Source of the DNA: DASXRC01 sp036506795
Lineage (GTDB): Bacteria > Actinomycetota > Actinomycetes > Mycobacteriales > Micromonosporaceae
NCBI GenBank assembly: GCA_036506795.1
Contig: DASXRC010000228.1
Location: forward strand, 62,001 to 126,000
Length of the DNA: 64,000 nucleotides
Direction: 5' to 3'
Numbering within the stretch: position 1 is the first letter of the stretch; each line of letters starts with the position of its first letter. Positions 1-8,301 of this stretch are shown piece after piece. The position numbers and the translations under genes are program-made. The notes below the pieces were generated by a model. It saw only the letters and a program-made list of their open reading frames with translations, made no database searches and was not told where the DNA came from.

Positions 1-599
1 CGCCAGATCGAATTGCGCATCGACCAGTTCGGCGGCGACAACTCGTTCTTCCGGGAGGACAAGGCGAATATCACGCTCGGCAAGGGCGGCGTCGACGACG
101 CCGAAGACGCCGAGGTGATCATCACGAGTACGGCCACTCCGTACAGGACGGCCAGGTGCCTGGCTTCGGCACCAACCTCGAGTCGGGCTCGATCGGCGAG
201 GGCTTCAGCGACTACCTCGCGGTGGTGGTAACGAGCTGGCAGTCCGGCGTGCCGACGCTCGCGCCCGAGGCCTGCGTGGCCGATTGGGACTCGGTCTCGT
301 ACACCAGGACGGTGCCACACTGCCTGCGCCGCCTGGACGGCACCAAGCACTACCCCGAGGATGTCGCCGGAGAGGTGCACCGCGACGGCGAGATCTGGTC
401 CGCCGCGCTGTGGGACGTCCGCAACGCGCTGGGCGACAAGACCGCGACCACGTTGATCGTGGAGGCCCAGTTCGCGTTCGCGCCCGACACCTCGTTCCAC
501 GATGCGGCGCTGGACACGGTCGCGGCGGCCCAGCGACTCTATGGCCCGCGAACGGCGAGCACGGTTCGGGCGGCCTTCACCGCACGTGGCTTCCTCTGA
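1..599 (+). pseudogene. M36-type zinc metallopeptidase, 3' end, frameshifted at the HEXXH motif
   Basis: The last ~195 codons of a secreted gluzincin metallopeptidase of the fungalysin (M36) type enter from the left edge. From base 1 the protein runs in frame 1 with the conserved segment FGGDNSFFRED and GGVDDAEDAEVII up to about base 122. The active-site helix HEYGHSVQDGQ then continues in frame 3 from base 123, followed by GSIGEGFSDY, whose glutamate (198-200) should be the third zinc ligand, and it ends at TGA 597-599. A single missing C after GTGATCATC would explain the shift; restoring it gives one continuous reading. Without correction no full active site is made, so this is a pseudogene or a sequencing error. 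The N-terminal part lies outside the window. The family call rests on the motifs; other HEXXH peptidases are possible. Confidence 0.72.
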
Positions 600-644
600 C
601 CCGGCGCCGTTCATATCTGGATGAGCGCCACCTGGGGGTGCCGG

Positions 645-650
645 TAGGCT
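645..650 (+). promoter_or_regulatory. Probable -10 element of serS (leaderless)
   Basis: TAGGCT stands 8 nt before the GTG start of serS and no Shine-Dalgarno sequence is visible, so transcription may begin at the start codon itself. Leaderless mRNAs are common in actinomycetes. Confidence 0.4.
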
Positions 651-658
651 GCCGTTCT

Positions 659-1915
659 GTGATCGACCTGCGCCTGCTCCGAGACGACCCGGAAGCCTTC
701 CGCGCGAGCCAACGAGCGCGCGGCGAGTCCGGGACGGTCGTCGACGAGCTGCTGCGCGCCGACGAGGAGCGGCGGGCGGCCGTGCAACGCTTCGAAGTCC
801 TGCGGGCCGAGCAGAAGCAGCTCGGCAAGCAGATGCCGCGGGCGACCGGGGACGAACGGGACGCGCTGCTGGCGCGCACCAGGGAACTGGCCGCCGAGGT
901 GAAGGCGGCCGAGGCCGCCGGTGCCGAGGCCGAGCAGGCCCTGCGCCGAGCTCAACTGGCTGTCTCCAACCTGGTCGAGGACGGCGTGCCGGCCGGCGGT
1001 GAGGAGAACTACGTCGTCCTCCGCGAGGTGGGTGACCGGCCGCGGCTCGACCCGATCCGCGACCACGTGGAGCTCGGCGAGGGACTGCGGGCCATCGACA
1101 TCGAGCGGGGCGCGAAGGTCTCGGGCAGCCGGTTCTACTACCTGACCGGGGTGGGCGCGCAGCTGGAGCTCGGCCTGTTGCAGCTCGCGATCGGACAGGC
1201 TGTCGAGTACGGCCTCACCCCGGTGATCCCGCCGGTTCTGGTCAAGCCGGAGGCGATGGAGGGCACGGGCTTCCTCGGCGCGCACGCCTCCGAGGTGTAC
1301 CGGCTGGAGGCCGACGACTTGTTCCTGGTCGGCACGTCCGAGGTGGCGCTCGCGGCGTACCACACGGGCGAGATCCTCAACCTCGACGAACCGCTCCGGT
1401 ACGCCGGATGGTCGTCGTGCTTCCGCCGCGAGGCGGGCTCGCACGGCAAGGACGTGCGCGGCATCCTGCGCGTCCACCAGTTCGACAAGGTTGAGATGCT
1501 CTCGTTCTGCCGTCCCGAGCAGGCGCACGACGAGCACCTGCGGCTGCTCGCCTGGCAGGAGGAGATGCTCGCCAAGGTCGAGATTCCCTACCGGGTGATC
1601 GACGTCGCGGCCGGCGACCTCGGCTCGTCGGCGGCGCGCAAGTACGACTGCGAGGCATGGGTGCCGTCGCAGGGCCGGTACCGGGAGGTCACCTCCACGT
1701 CGAACTGCACCACGTTCCAGGCGCGCCGGCTGGGCATCCGTTACCGGGACGAGGACGGACGGCCGCAGATCGCGGCGACGTTGAACGGGACGCTCGCCAC
1801 GACCCGGTGGCTCATCCCGATCCTGGAGAACCACCAGCAGCCGGACGGCTTGGTGCGGGTGCCGAAGGCACTCCAGCCGTACCTGGGTGGGCGGGACGTG
1901 CTGACCCCCGCGTAG
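659..1915 (+). CDS. serS: Seryl-tRNA synthetase
   Basis: Charges tRNA-Ser with serine in the cytoplasm (class II aminoacyl-tRNA synthetase). The 418-residue product has the usual length. It opens VIDLRLLRDDPEAF, typical of bacterial SerRS, followed by the charged N-terminal coiled-coil arm (about residues 30-105) that binds the tRNA long variable arm. Motif 2 is seen as CFRREAGSHGKDVRG and motif 3 as NGTLATTRW near the C-terminus, with TSTSNCTTFQARR before it. GTG at 659 is chosen because the protein begins exactly there in homologues; the longer upstream reading has no family similarity. A TAGGCT box 8 nt upstream suggests leaderless transcription. It is followed by a hairpin and two HAD genes. 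Confidence 0.97.
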   Translation: MIDLRLLRDDPEAFRASQRARGESGTVVDELLRADEERRAAVQRFEVLRAEQKQLGKQMPRATGDERDALLARTRELAAEVKAAEAAGAEAEQALRRAQLAVSNLVEDGVPAGGEENYVVLREVGDRPRLDPIRDHVELGEGLRAIDIERGAKVSGSRFYYLTGVGAQLELGLLQLAIGQAVEYGLTPVIPPVLVKPEAMEGTGFLGAHASEVYRLEADDLFLVGTSEVALAAYHTGEILNLDEPLRYAGWSSCFRREAGSHGKDVRGILRVHQFDKVEMLSFCRPEQAHDEHLRLLAWQEEMLAKVEIPYRVIDVAAGDLGSSAARKYDCEAWVPSQGRYREVTSTSNCTTFQARRLGIRYRDEDGRPQIAATLNGTLATTRWLIPILENHQQPDGLVRVPKALQPYLGGRDVLTPA

Positions 1916-2006
1916 TACGGCTGAGGTTGGCGTGCTCGCCCGCGGGTCGCGGGGAATCCATGGTGAGGACGACCGCGGCGAGGTACGGTTGCTCCCCCGC
2001 TGTGAC

Positions 2007-2034
2007 GGCCCGGGAACGCTTCGCGTTCCGGGCC
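2007..2034 (+). terminator. Hairpin terminator after serS
   Basis: GC-rich inverted repeat: the left arm at 2007-2019 pairs with the right arm GCGTTCCGGGCC at 2023-2034 around a TTC loop, with one bulged G. There is no T-run, as is usual in high-GC actinomycetes. It lies 91 bp after the serS stop and 55 bp before the next start. Confidence 0.55.
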
Positions 2035-2089
2035 TCCCGACGCGGACGGACTGACCGTCCTCCGGACATGGCGAGCTAGGGAGGAACAA

Positions 2090-2911
2090 ATGCCGCGTCC
2101 CGGACTTCCTAAGCTGGTCGCCACGGACCTCGACGGGACCCTCGTACGCAGCGATGACACCGTGTCCGCGTACAGCCAGGACGTGCTAGACCGGGTGCGC
2201 GCGGCGGGCATCCCGATCGTCGGCGCCACCGGCCGCGGCCCTCGGCTGACCGAGTTGACCAAGAACGACATCCGGTCCGCGGACTACCTGGTGATGGCCG
2301 GCGGCGGCTGGGTAGTCGACCAGTCCGACCCGTCCGGGCCGGTGGTGCTGCGCGACGAGCGTCTCTCCGGTGCCGCGCTGGCGGCCGTGATCGCCGACCT
2401 CGAGGCCGAGGTCGGACCGCTGACGGTCATGGTGGAGGCGTTGGAGGGCCACAACGCGCCGCTCTGGGGCGACCCGAATCCGGCCTGGCGGTACCCCGAC
2501 GACCTCGAGGTGCGTGACCGGGAGGAGGTCTTCTCCGGCCAGGTGATCAAGGCCTTCGCGAGGACCGAGGACCACAACGTGGATGCCCTGCTGGTCGCGG
2601 CCCGTCGGATCGTCCCGCCGTCGCTCGCGTCGATAACCCAGGCGGGGCTGGGCTTCATCGAGATCTGCCCGCCGGGCGTCGACAAGGCGTCCGGCCTCGC
2701 GGTGGTCGCGGAGGCTATCGGGGTGGACTCGAGCGACGTGCTGGTGTTCGGTGACATGCCGAACGACGTGCCGATGTTCGAGTGGGCCGGCTGGGGGCGG
2801 GTCGCGGTGGCCAACGCCCACCCGTCCGTGCTCGCGCTCGCCGACGAACTCACGCTGAGCAACGACGACGACGGGGTGGCCGTCTACCTCGATCGACTAC
2901 TGTCGACCTGA
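2090..2911 (+). CDS. HAD-superfamily (Cof-type, subclass IIB) phosphatase
   Basis: Predicted cytoplasmic sugar-phosphate or nucleotide phosphatase of 273 residues. HAD motif I is LVATDLDGTL (Asp nucleophile and acid/base Asp, residues ~12-15), motif II lies in the GATGR segment (~44-48), the motif III lysine is in VDKASGL, and motif IV is FGDMPNDVPMF. The order and length fit the Cof/YidA group; the substrate cannot be told. A strong GGGAGG (2079-2084) precedes ATG 2090. Its stop overlaps the start of the next gene by one base, so the two are translationally linked. The downstream gene is a clear paralogue, suggesting tandem duplication. Confidence 0.88.
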   Translation: MPRPGLPKLVATDLDGTLVRSDDTVSAYSQDVLDRVRAAGIPIVGATGRGPRLTELTKNDIRSADYLVMAGGGWVVDQSDPSGPVVLRDERLSGAALAAVIADLEAEVGPLTVMVEALEGHNAPLWGDPNPAWRYPDDLEVRDREEVFSGQVIKAFARTEDHNVDALLVAARRIVPPSLASITQAGLGFIEICPPGVDKASGLAVVAEAIGVDSSDVLVFGDMPNDVPMFEWAGWGRVAVANAHPSVLALADELTLSNDDDGVAVYLDRLLST

Positions 2912-3726
2912 TGCGTTTGGTCGCCACCGATCTCGACGGCACCCTGCTGCGGTGCGACGAGACCATATCCGGGCGGACCGCGGCGGTGTTGCAGCGGATC
3001 ACCGCCGAGGGCGGGCACGTCGCGCTGGTCACCGGCCGTCCGGTGCGCTGGCTCGCCAAGGTGTACGCCCAGCTGCCCACGCCCGTGCCCGCGGTATGCG
3101 CGAACGGCGCCGTGGTGTACGACCCGGCCGCCGACATCGCCCTGCACACCATGCCGCTGCTGCCGCGTACGCTGGCCGAGGTATGCCGTCGGCTGCGCGC
3201 CGAGGTGCCCGAGGTGGCCTTCGCGGTCGAGGTCGCGGACGGCCGGACGATGCGACACGAGCGCACCTATCCGCTTCGGTGGGACTCCGCGGATCCCGCG
3301 ATCCGGGCCGTGGCGTCGATGGACGACCTGTGCGGGGAGCCCGCCGTCAAGCTGCTCGCCCGGGCGAGCGACCTTGACCCGGACGCGTTCACCACCATCG
3401 TGCTCGGCTGCGTCGCCGGGCTGGCCGAGGCCACGCACTCATCGCTCAGTGGGCTCGTCGAGATCTCCGCGGTCGGCGTCACGAAGGCGGCCGGTCTGGC
3501 CTGGCTGTGCGGGCGGCTGGGTGTCGAGGCGACGGACGTGCTCGCCTTCGGCGACATGCCCAACGACATCCCGATGCTCGCCTGGGCCGGAAGGTCGGTC
3601 GCCGTCGCGAACGCCCACGCCACCGTGCTCGAAGTCGCGGACGACATCACGGCGTCCAATGAGGAGGACGGCGTCGCGGCCTACCTGGAAGATCACTTTC
3701 CGTCGATCAAGGCGCTGTCGTCGTGA
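2911..3726 (+). CDS. HAD-superfamily (Cof-type) phosphatase, tandem paralogue
   Basis: A 271-residue HAD hydrolase that starts MRLVATDLDGTLLR, one base into the upstream stop codon (TGATG). It keeps all four motifs: DLDGT nucleophile, VTGRP, VTKAAGL lysine and FGDMPNDIPML acidic pair. It resembles its neighbour throughout but the cap domain (about residues 80-185) diverges, so substrates probably differ. The last six codons and the TGA stop lie inside a 78-bp intergenic repeat that recurs at 13035, so the present C-terminus (IKALSS) seems to have been supplied by the repeat. Substrate unknown. Confidence 0.87.
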   Translation: MRLVATDLDGTLLRCDETISGRTAAVLQRITAEGGHVALVTGRPVRWLAKVYAQLPTPVPAVCANGAVVYDPAADIALHTMPLLPRTLAEVCRRLRAEVPEVAFAVEVADGRTMRHERTYPLRWDSADPAIRAVASMDDLCGEPAVKLLARASDLDPDAFTTIVLGCVAGLAEATHSSLSGLVEISAVGVTKAAGLAWLCGRLGVEATDVLAFGDMPNDIPMLAWAGRSVAVANAHATVLEVADDITASNEEDGVAAYLEDHFPSIKALSS

Positions 3727-3781
3727 GTTGATCTCTCTTACCCGACAACTACCCCTTGATCGACGCAGAAGTCCTTGATCG
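3704..3781. repeat. 78-bp dispersed repeat, copy 1
   Basis: Aligns without a gap to 13035-13112 at about 73% identity by hand count; the best conserved parts are the start (CGATCA...TGTCGTCGTGAGT) and the end (GAAGTCCTTGATCG). The first 23 bases encode the C-terminus and stop of the HAD gene. It also holds a short internal repeat of CCTTGATCGACGC at 3754 and 3773. Confidence 0.7.
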
Positions 3782-3789
3782 ACGCGCGA

Positions 3790-4392
3790 TCAGAGGTACT
3801 GGCCGGTGCGGCTGCCGTCGGCCGGCTGCTGGCCCTGGCCGGGTGGGACGCCCATGCCGGGCAGCACGGTGCCCCCGGGCGCCATCGGGAGCGCCGGCCG
3901 ACCCGAGCGCATCTGTTCCAGCTGCAGCCGCGCCGCCATCTGCTGTGCAACCAGGGCGGCCTGGATGCCGTGGAACAGGCCTTCTAGCCAGCCGACGAGC
4001 TGTGCCTGGGCGATGCGCAGCTCCGCCTCGCTCGGCGTCGAGGCCTCGTCGAACGGCAATGAGAGGCGCTCGAGCTCGTCGCGGAGTTCCGGGGCGAGGC
4101 CGTCCTCCAGCTCCACGATGGACCGATGGTGGATCTCCTTGAGGCGTTGGCGGCCGGCCTCGTCCAGCGGGGCGGCCCTGACCTCCTCCAACAACTGCTT
4201 GATCATGCTGCCGATCCGCATCACCTTGGCCGGCTGCTCGATCAGGCGCGCCGGGTCTTCCCCGTCCGCGTCGGTCTCGGCCTCGACCGGAACCGTCTCG
4301 ACGGGGCGGCCGTCCGGACCCACCACCACGACGGAGCGGGGGCGGTCCCGCGCGGGCTCCTGCTCTTGCGGGTCTTGGCGTGCGTCGGTCAT
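3790..4392 (-). CDS. bpa: Bacterial proteasome activator Bpa (PafE)
   Basis: ATP-independent ring activator that opens the 20S proteasome and feeds it unfolded or specific substrates. The 200-residue protein has a disordered acidic N-terminus, a helical core (about 55-165; KVMRIGSMIKQLLEEVR, EIHHRSIVELEDGL, LVGWLEGLFHGIQAALVAQQM) and a flexible tail ending GQYL, the C-terminal motif that docks into the proteasome alpha-ring in mycobacterial Bpa and Mpa. ATG 4392 follows a GGATGGAG ribosome site. No proteasome subunit gene lies in the window. The last six residues, RTGQYL, are almost repeated in the YbjN-domain protein at 10862-11932. Confidence 0.93.
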   Translation of the reverse strand: MTDARQDPQEQEPARDRPRSVVVVGPDGRPVETVPVEAETDADGEDPARLIEQPAKVMRIGSMIKQLLEEVRAAPLDEAGRQRLKEIHHRSIVELEDGLAPELRDELERLSLPFDEASTPSEAELRIAQAQLVGWLEGLFHGIQAALVAQQMAARLQLEQMRSGRPALPMAPGGTVLPGMGVPPGQGQQPADGSRTGQYL

Positions 4393-4433
4393 CGCTCCAT
4401 CCTTCCGCACGGTCCGTGGAACATGCCAAGCGA

Positions 4434-5231
4434 TCAACGATACGGCGAGAAGTCCGGCGGGCGCTTCTCCGCGAAGGCGGCAGCGCCCTCGGCCGCCTCG
4501 GCGGTCTCACTGAACACCTCCAGACCGTCGAACGCGAGGTGGGAGATGCCGGCGAGGTGGTCGGAGTCGGCGTTGAAGGAGTGTTTGAGGAAGCGCAGCG
4601 CCGTCGGCGAGTAGGAGGCGATCGTCCGCGCCCACTCCAGCGCCGAGTCCAGCAGCCGATCGCCCGGCACGACCCGGTTCACCAGTCCCCAGCGCTCAGC
4701 TGTCTCGGCATCGATGAACTCGAGCAGGAACCACATCTGCCGCGCCCGTTTCTCGCCGATGACCCGGGCCAGGTACGCCGAGCCGAACCCGGCGTCGAAG
4801 GAGCCCACCCGCGGGCCGGACTGGCCGAACCGTGCGTGCGAGGCGGCGATGGACAGGTCGCACAGCACATGCAGGACGTGCCCGCCCCCGGCGGCGACGC
4901 CGTTGACCGCGGCGATGACGGGCTTGGGGATGTCCCGGATGATCCGCTGGAGCCGTTCGATCTCGAAGGTGCCCCATTCCGTGTCCCCGTACCCGCCGGT
5001 CTCGGCGCGCTCCTTGACGTCCCCGCCAGCGCAGAACGCCCGGTCGCCGGCGCCGGTCAGAATCACGGCGGCCACGCCCCCGTCGGCCCAGGCGGTCTTG
5101 AACGCGTGGATCAGCTCGTCGACGGTACGCCCGCGGAACGCGTTCATCCGGTCGGGGCGATCGATCGTGATGACGGCGATGCCGCCGTCCTCGACCCGAT
5201 ACCGCACATCGGTGAACGACTCGATCCGCAC
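4434..5231 (-). CDS. Enoyl-CoA hydratase/isomerase family protein (MenB/BadI-like)
   Basis: Crotonase-fold enzyme of 265 residues acting on a CoA thioester. The oxyanion-hole segments are AGDRAFCAGGD and NGVAAGGGHVLHVLCDL, and FGQSGPRVGSFDAGFG with AYLARVIGEKRAR follows, closest by eye to dihydroxynaphthoyl-CoA synthase (MenB) and 2-ketocyclohexanecarboxyl-CoA hydrolase (BadI), both of which act on ring ketones. The segment RPDRMNAFRG looks more like BadI. No menaquinone or cyclohexane genes surround it, so the substrate is open. GTG 5231 is chosen for its GGGAGG 7 nt upstream; ATG 5249 is an alternative. It diverges from the hydrolase at 5296 with only 64 bp between starts. Confidence 0.82.
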   Translation of the reverse strand: MRIESFTDVRYRVEDGGIAVITIDRPDRMNAFRGRTVDELIHAFKTAWADGGVAAVILTGAGDRAFCAGGDVKERAETGGYGDTEWGTFEIERLQRIIRDIPKPVIAAVNGVAAGGGHVLHVLCDLSIAASHARFGQSGPRVGSFDAGFGSAYLARVIGEKRARQMWFLLEFIDAETAERWGLVNRVVPGDRLLDSALEWARTIASYSPTALRFLKHSFNADSDHLAGISHLAFDGLEVFSETAEAAEGAAAFAEKRPPDFSPYR

Positions 5232-5295
5232 GGCGCCTCCCCGCCTCATCGTGGGCCCGCCACGGGCGTCACCGGCACACGATAGCTTCAGCGCC

Positions 5296-6087
5296 ATGGC
5301 GAACGATTCCCGCGGCGTCCTCGGCCGGCCGGCTCCACCGCCGGACATCACTGTCAGTTACGGGGACCACCCCGATCAGGTCATCGACGTTCGGCTGCCG
5401 CCGCCCGGCGGCGAGATCCGGCCAATTGTGATCTTCGTGCATGGCGGCTTCTGGCGGGCAACGTGGGACCGTGCCCATGTTGGCCCGCTCGCGGCCGACC
5501 TCGCCGCCCGTGGCTGGCCGGTGGCCACCGTCGAGTACCGGAGGACCGGCGAGGACGGTGGCGGCTGGCCCGGCACCCTGGACGACGTGGCCGCCGGGAT
5601 CGCCGCGGCGTGCGACCTCGGCTCCGCGGTTGGGCTCGGGGAGTCGACGGGGACCATCCTCGCCGGGCACTCCGCCGGGGGCCACCTCGCCCTGTGGTAC
5701 GCCGCGACCCACGACGCGCGCGGGCCGTGCGGGCCGGGCGCGCTGCTGGGCGTCCTCGCGCTGGCACCGATCGCGGACCTCGCCGAGGCGTACCGGTTGA
5801 ATCTGGACGAGGGCGCGGTGGCCGCGCTGCTCGGCGGTGGCCCGGAACAGTGGCCGGACCGGTACGCGTCGGCCGATCCGATCGCCCTCGACCCGCCGGC
5901 CGGGCCGGTGACGCTGCTGCACGGCACCGCGGACGCGCAGGTGCCGATCGCGCAGAGCAGGGCGTACGCCGCCCGGTCGGACGTCCGCGCAGAGCTGGTC
6001 GAGCTGCCGGGCGTGGGCCACTTTGAGCTGATTGACCCCGACTCGTCCGCGTGGCCGACGGTGCTCGACGCTCTCCGGGCCGGATGA
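5296..6087 (+). CDS. Alpha/beta hydrolase, kynurenine-formamidase-like
   Basis: Serine hydrolase of 263 residues. The oxyanion motif HGGFWR lies near residue 50, the nucleophile elbow is GHSAGGHLA (Ser about 120), the acid is probably the Asp of HGTADAQVP, and the histidine is in GVGHFELID. HGGxW plus GHSAGGH is typical of the kynurenine formamidase/carboxylesterase branch, but no tryptophan catabolism genes are adjacent, so an esterase role on another substrate is equally possible. A TAGCTT box 7 nt before ATG 5296 suggests a leaderless mRNA. It diverges from the crotonase gene. Confidence 0.82.
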   Translation: MANDSRGVLGRPAPPPDITVSYGDHPDQVIDVRLPPPGGEIRPIVIFVHGGFWRATWDRAHVGPLAADLAARGWPVATVEYRRTGEDGGGWPGTLDDVAAGIAAACDLGSAVGLGESTGTILAGHSAGGHLALWYAATHDARGPCGPGALLGVLALAPIADLAEAYRLNLDEGAVAALLGGGPEQWPDRYASADPIALDPPAGPVTLLHGTADAQVPIAQSRAYAARSDVRAELVELPGVGHFELIDPDSSAWPTVLDALRAG

Positions 6088-6166
6088 CGCGGATTGACGC
6101 CTCGCCTTTGACGAGGTAGAACGCCGGATGGGCCGCCCGGCCCGGTTGTCAGCAGGAGGACCCCTC

Positions 6167-7357
6167 GTGTCGCAGATGGATCGCCGCCAGGCGCTCAAAC
6201 TCCTCGCCGCGCTCGGCGCGACGGGGCTCGCCGCGGCGTGCAGCGACCAGCGGTCGGGGTACGAAGCGCCGCCGGTGAGCGACGAGCCGGTGAAGATCGG
6301 TCTCGTGGTTCCGCAGACGGGCGGGTACCGCCAGATCGGCGACGAGATGGCCGACGGGTTCCAGCTCTTCCTGAACCTCAACGACGGCCGGTTGGGCGGG
6401 CACAAGGTGAACCTCGTCGTGGCCGACGAGGGCGAGACGGCGGCCAGCGGCAAGGCGGCCGTGCAGCAGCTGCTCAAGAGCGGTGTGGTCGCGCTCACCG
6501 GGATCGCCAGCTCGTCGGTGATGCTCGCCGTCGGCGACCTCATCGAGAAGGCGAAGGTGCCGCTGATCGGGTCGAATGCGTCACCGACCAGCCTGCAGGG
6601 CGTGGTCTATATCTGGCGCACGTCCTACGTCAACGACGAACCGGGGCGCGCGCTCGGCCCGTATGTGGCGACTCACGTGCAGGGCAAGGTGGCGCTCGTC
6701 GCCCCGAGGTACCCCGCCGGCGAGGACTCGATCAATGGCTTCCGCCAGGGCTTCGGCGTATCCGACCCGCGCATCTCGAACCCCATCATCTGGACGGAGT
6801 TCACGACCACACCGAGCGACTCGCTCTTCCAGTCGACCGTGGCGCAGATCAGGCAGCTGAACCCGGAAGCCATCTACTGCTTCTTCGCGGGCGCGGCGGC
6901 GGTGGAGTTCGTCCGGCAGGTCCGCGACGGCGGGCTGGTCCAGAAGATCTACGCGCCGGGGTTCCTGACCGAGGGCACGGCCCTGACCCAGCTCGGCGCG
7001 AAGGCCCAGGGCATCGTCACCGCGCTGAACTACTCGTCCGACCTGAGCAACGCGGCCAACCAGCGGTTCGCCGCGGCGTACCGACGCAACCACGATGGCT
7101 CGCCGACGACGTACGCGATGGCGTCGTACGACGCCGCGCAGGTGCTGGACAAGGCGATCCGCCTTGCCGGCAAGACGGTCACCCCGCAGCAGGTCAACCG
7201 GATGCTCGCCCAGGTCGGCCAGGTGGACAGCCCGCGCGGGCCGTGGCAGTTCAACCAGCCGCGTACGCCGCAGCAGAAGTGGTACCTACGCGAGGTGGAG
7301 CGGGACGGTCAGCTCCTGTCGAACGTGCTCATCGACGAGCTGACGATGTTGGGTTAG
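6167..7357 (+). CDS. ABC transporter substrate-binding lipoprotein (branched-chain amino acid type)
   Basis: Exported solute-binding protein of the Peripla_BP_6 (Leu/Ile/Val-binding) family, 396 residues. The N-terminus has a twin arginine (residues 6-7), a hydrophobic stretch and a lipobox LAAAC, so it should be a Tat-exported lipoprotein held on the outer face of the membrane. The mature part starts VKIGLVVPQTGGYRQIGDEM, the usual first strand of this fold, and contains SSSVMLAVGDL and ASYDAAQVLDKAI. GTG 6167 sits 6 nt after AGGAGGA. No permease or ATPase genes are adjacent, so it either works with a transporter encoded elsewhere or acts as a sensor. Ligand unknown. Confidence 0.88.
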   Translation: MSQMDRRQALKLLAALGATGLAAACSDQRSGYEAPPVSDEPVKIGLVVPQTGGYRQIGDEMADGFQLFLNLNDGRLGGHKVNLVVADEGETAASGKAAVQQLLKSGVVALTGIASSSVMLAVGDLIEKAKVPLIGSNASPTSLQGVVYIWRTSYVNDEPGRALGPYVATHVQGKVALVAPRYPAGEDSINGFRQGFGVSDPRISNPIIWTEFTTTPSDSLFQSTVAQIRQLNPEAIYCFFAGAAAVEFVRQVRDGGLVQKIYAPGFLTEGTALTQLGAKAQGIVTALNYSSDLSNAANQRFAAAYRRNHDGSPTTYAMASYDAAQVLDKAIRLAGKTVTPQQVNRMLAQVGQVDSPRGPWQFNQPRTPQQKWYLREVERDGQLLSNVLIDELTMLG

Positions 7358-7405
7358 CTGCGCTGCTGGCCCGCGCTCCGCTCGGGCGGCCCGCGGCACC
7401 GAGGG

Positions 7406-8233
7406 CTACCTCCTCAGCTCGGCGATGCAGCACTTGACGCTGCCGCCGCCCTTCTTCAGCTCGGAGAGCTCGATCGGGACCGGGTGGTAGCCAGCCGCCC
7501 GCGCCTTCGCCGCGATGCCCGTCGCGTCGCCGTTGATGAGGACGTTGCGCCCGTCGCTGACGAGGTTCAGCCCGAACGCGTGGGCGTCCGCCGCGTCGGC
7601 GAGCACCGCGTCGGGGAACAACTGGCGCAGCACCCGCCGGGACGACTCCGAGAACGCGTCCGCGTAATACACCACGTTGTGGTCGTCCAGCGGCGCGAGG
7701 GCCGTGTCGAGGTGGTAGAAGCGCGAATCGACGAGGCGCAGCGAGATGACCGGGCGGCCCAGCACCTCCTGGGCTTCCGCGTGCGCCGCGGACTCCGTGC
7801 GGAATCCGTAGCCGGCCAGCGCGACGCCGCCGTGCGCACCGGGCAGGTAGGTGAAGTCGCCCTCGCCCTCGTTGGTCTGCGTCGCGGCGACGTAGCGCCA
7901 GCCGTTCGACTCGTAGAAGGCCCGGTGGGCCGCCGCCTCTGCGGTCCGCTGCGGATGTTTGAACCGGGCGCCGTAGGCCGTCCCCTCGACCATGAACGCC
8001 CCGTTGGCGGCGAAGACCATGTCGGGCAGCCCGGGCTCGGGGTCGAGCACGTGCACGGTGTGGCCGAGCGCGACGAGCGTCTCTCGCAGCCGTTCCCACT
8101 GCTTGACCGCGAGCTCGACATCAACCGGCGTGGAGACGTCCATCCAGGGGTTGATGGCGTACTCCACCGTGAAGTACTCGGGCGGACACATCAGATATGT
8201 CCGCTTACGCGAGGTGCGCTCCTCGAGGGTCAC
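7406..8233 (-). CDS. Dimethylargininase-like amidinotransferase-fold hydrolase
   Basis: About 275 residues of the pentein (amidinohydrolase) fold. Visible motifs are FAANGAFMVEG, GEGDFTYLPG (the ED-type guanidine-binding segment), YHLDTALAPL (catalytic His) and GGGSVKCCIAEL near the end (catalytic Cys). This pattern fits N,N-dimethylarginine dimethylaminohydrolase or a close arginine/ornithine-metabolism relative. GTG 8233 has TACTCT 8 nt upstream and no ribosome site, so a leaderless start is favoured; TTG 8242 and GTG 8239 are alternatives. It diverges from an Lrp/AsnC regulator that probably controls it. Confidence 0.8.
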   Translation of the reverse strand: MTLEERTSRKRTYLMCPPEYFTVEYAINPWMDVSTPVDVELAVKQWERLRETLVALGHTVHVLDPEPGLPDMVFAANGAFMVEGTAYGARFKHPQRTAEAAAHRAFYESNGWRYVAATQTNEGEGDFTYLPGAHGGVALAGYGFRTESAAHAEAQEVLGRPVISLRLVDSRFYHLDTALAPLDDHNVVYYADAFSESSRRVLRQLFPDAVLADAADAHAFGLNLVSDGRNVLINGDATGIAAKARAAGYHPVPIELSELKKGGGSVKCCIAELRR

Positions 8234-8301
8234 GGTCACCAAGAGTAGGTACGCTGCATGATCGGTGACAGCCGCATTTGTTGCGTGGAAGGAGCTGAAC
8301 G

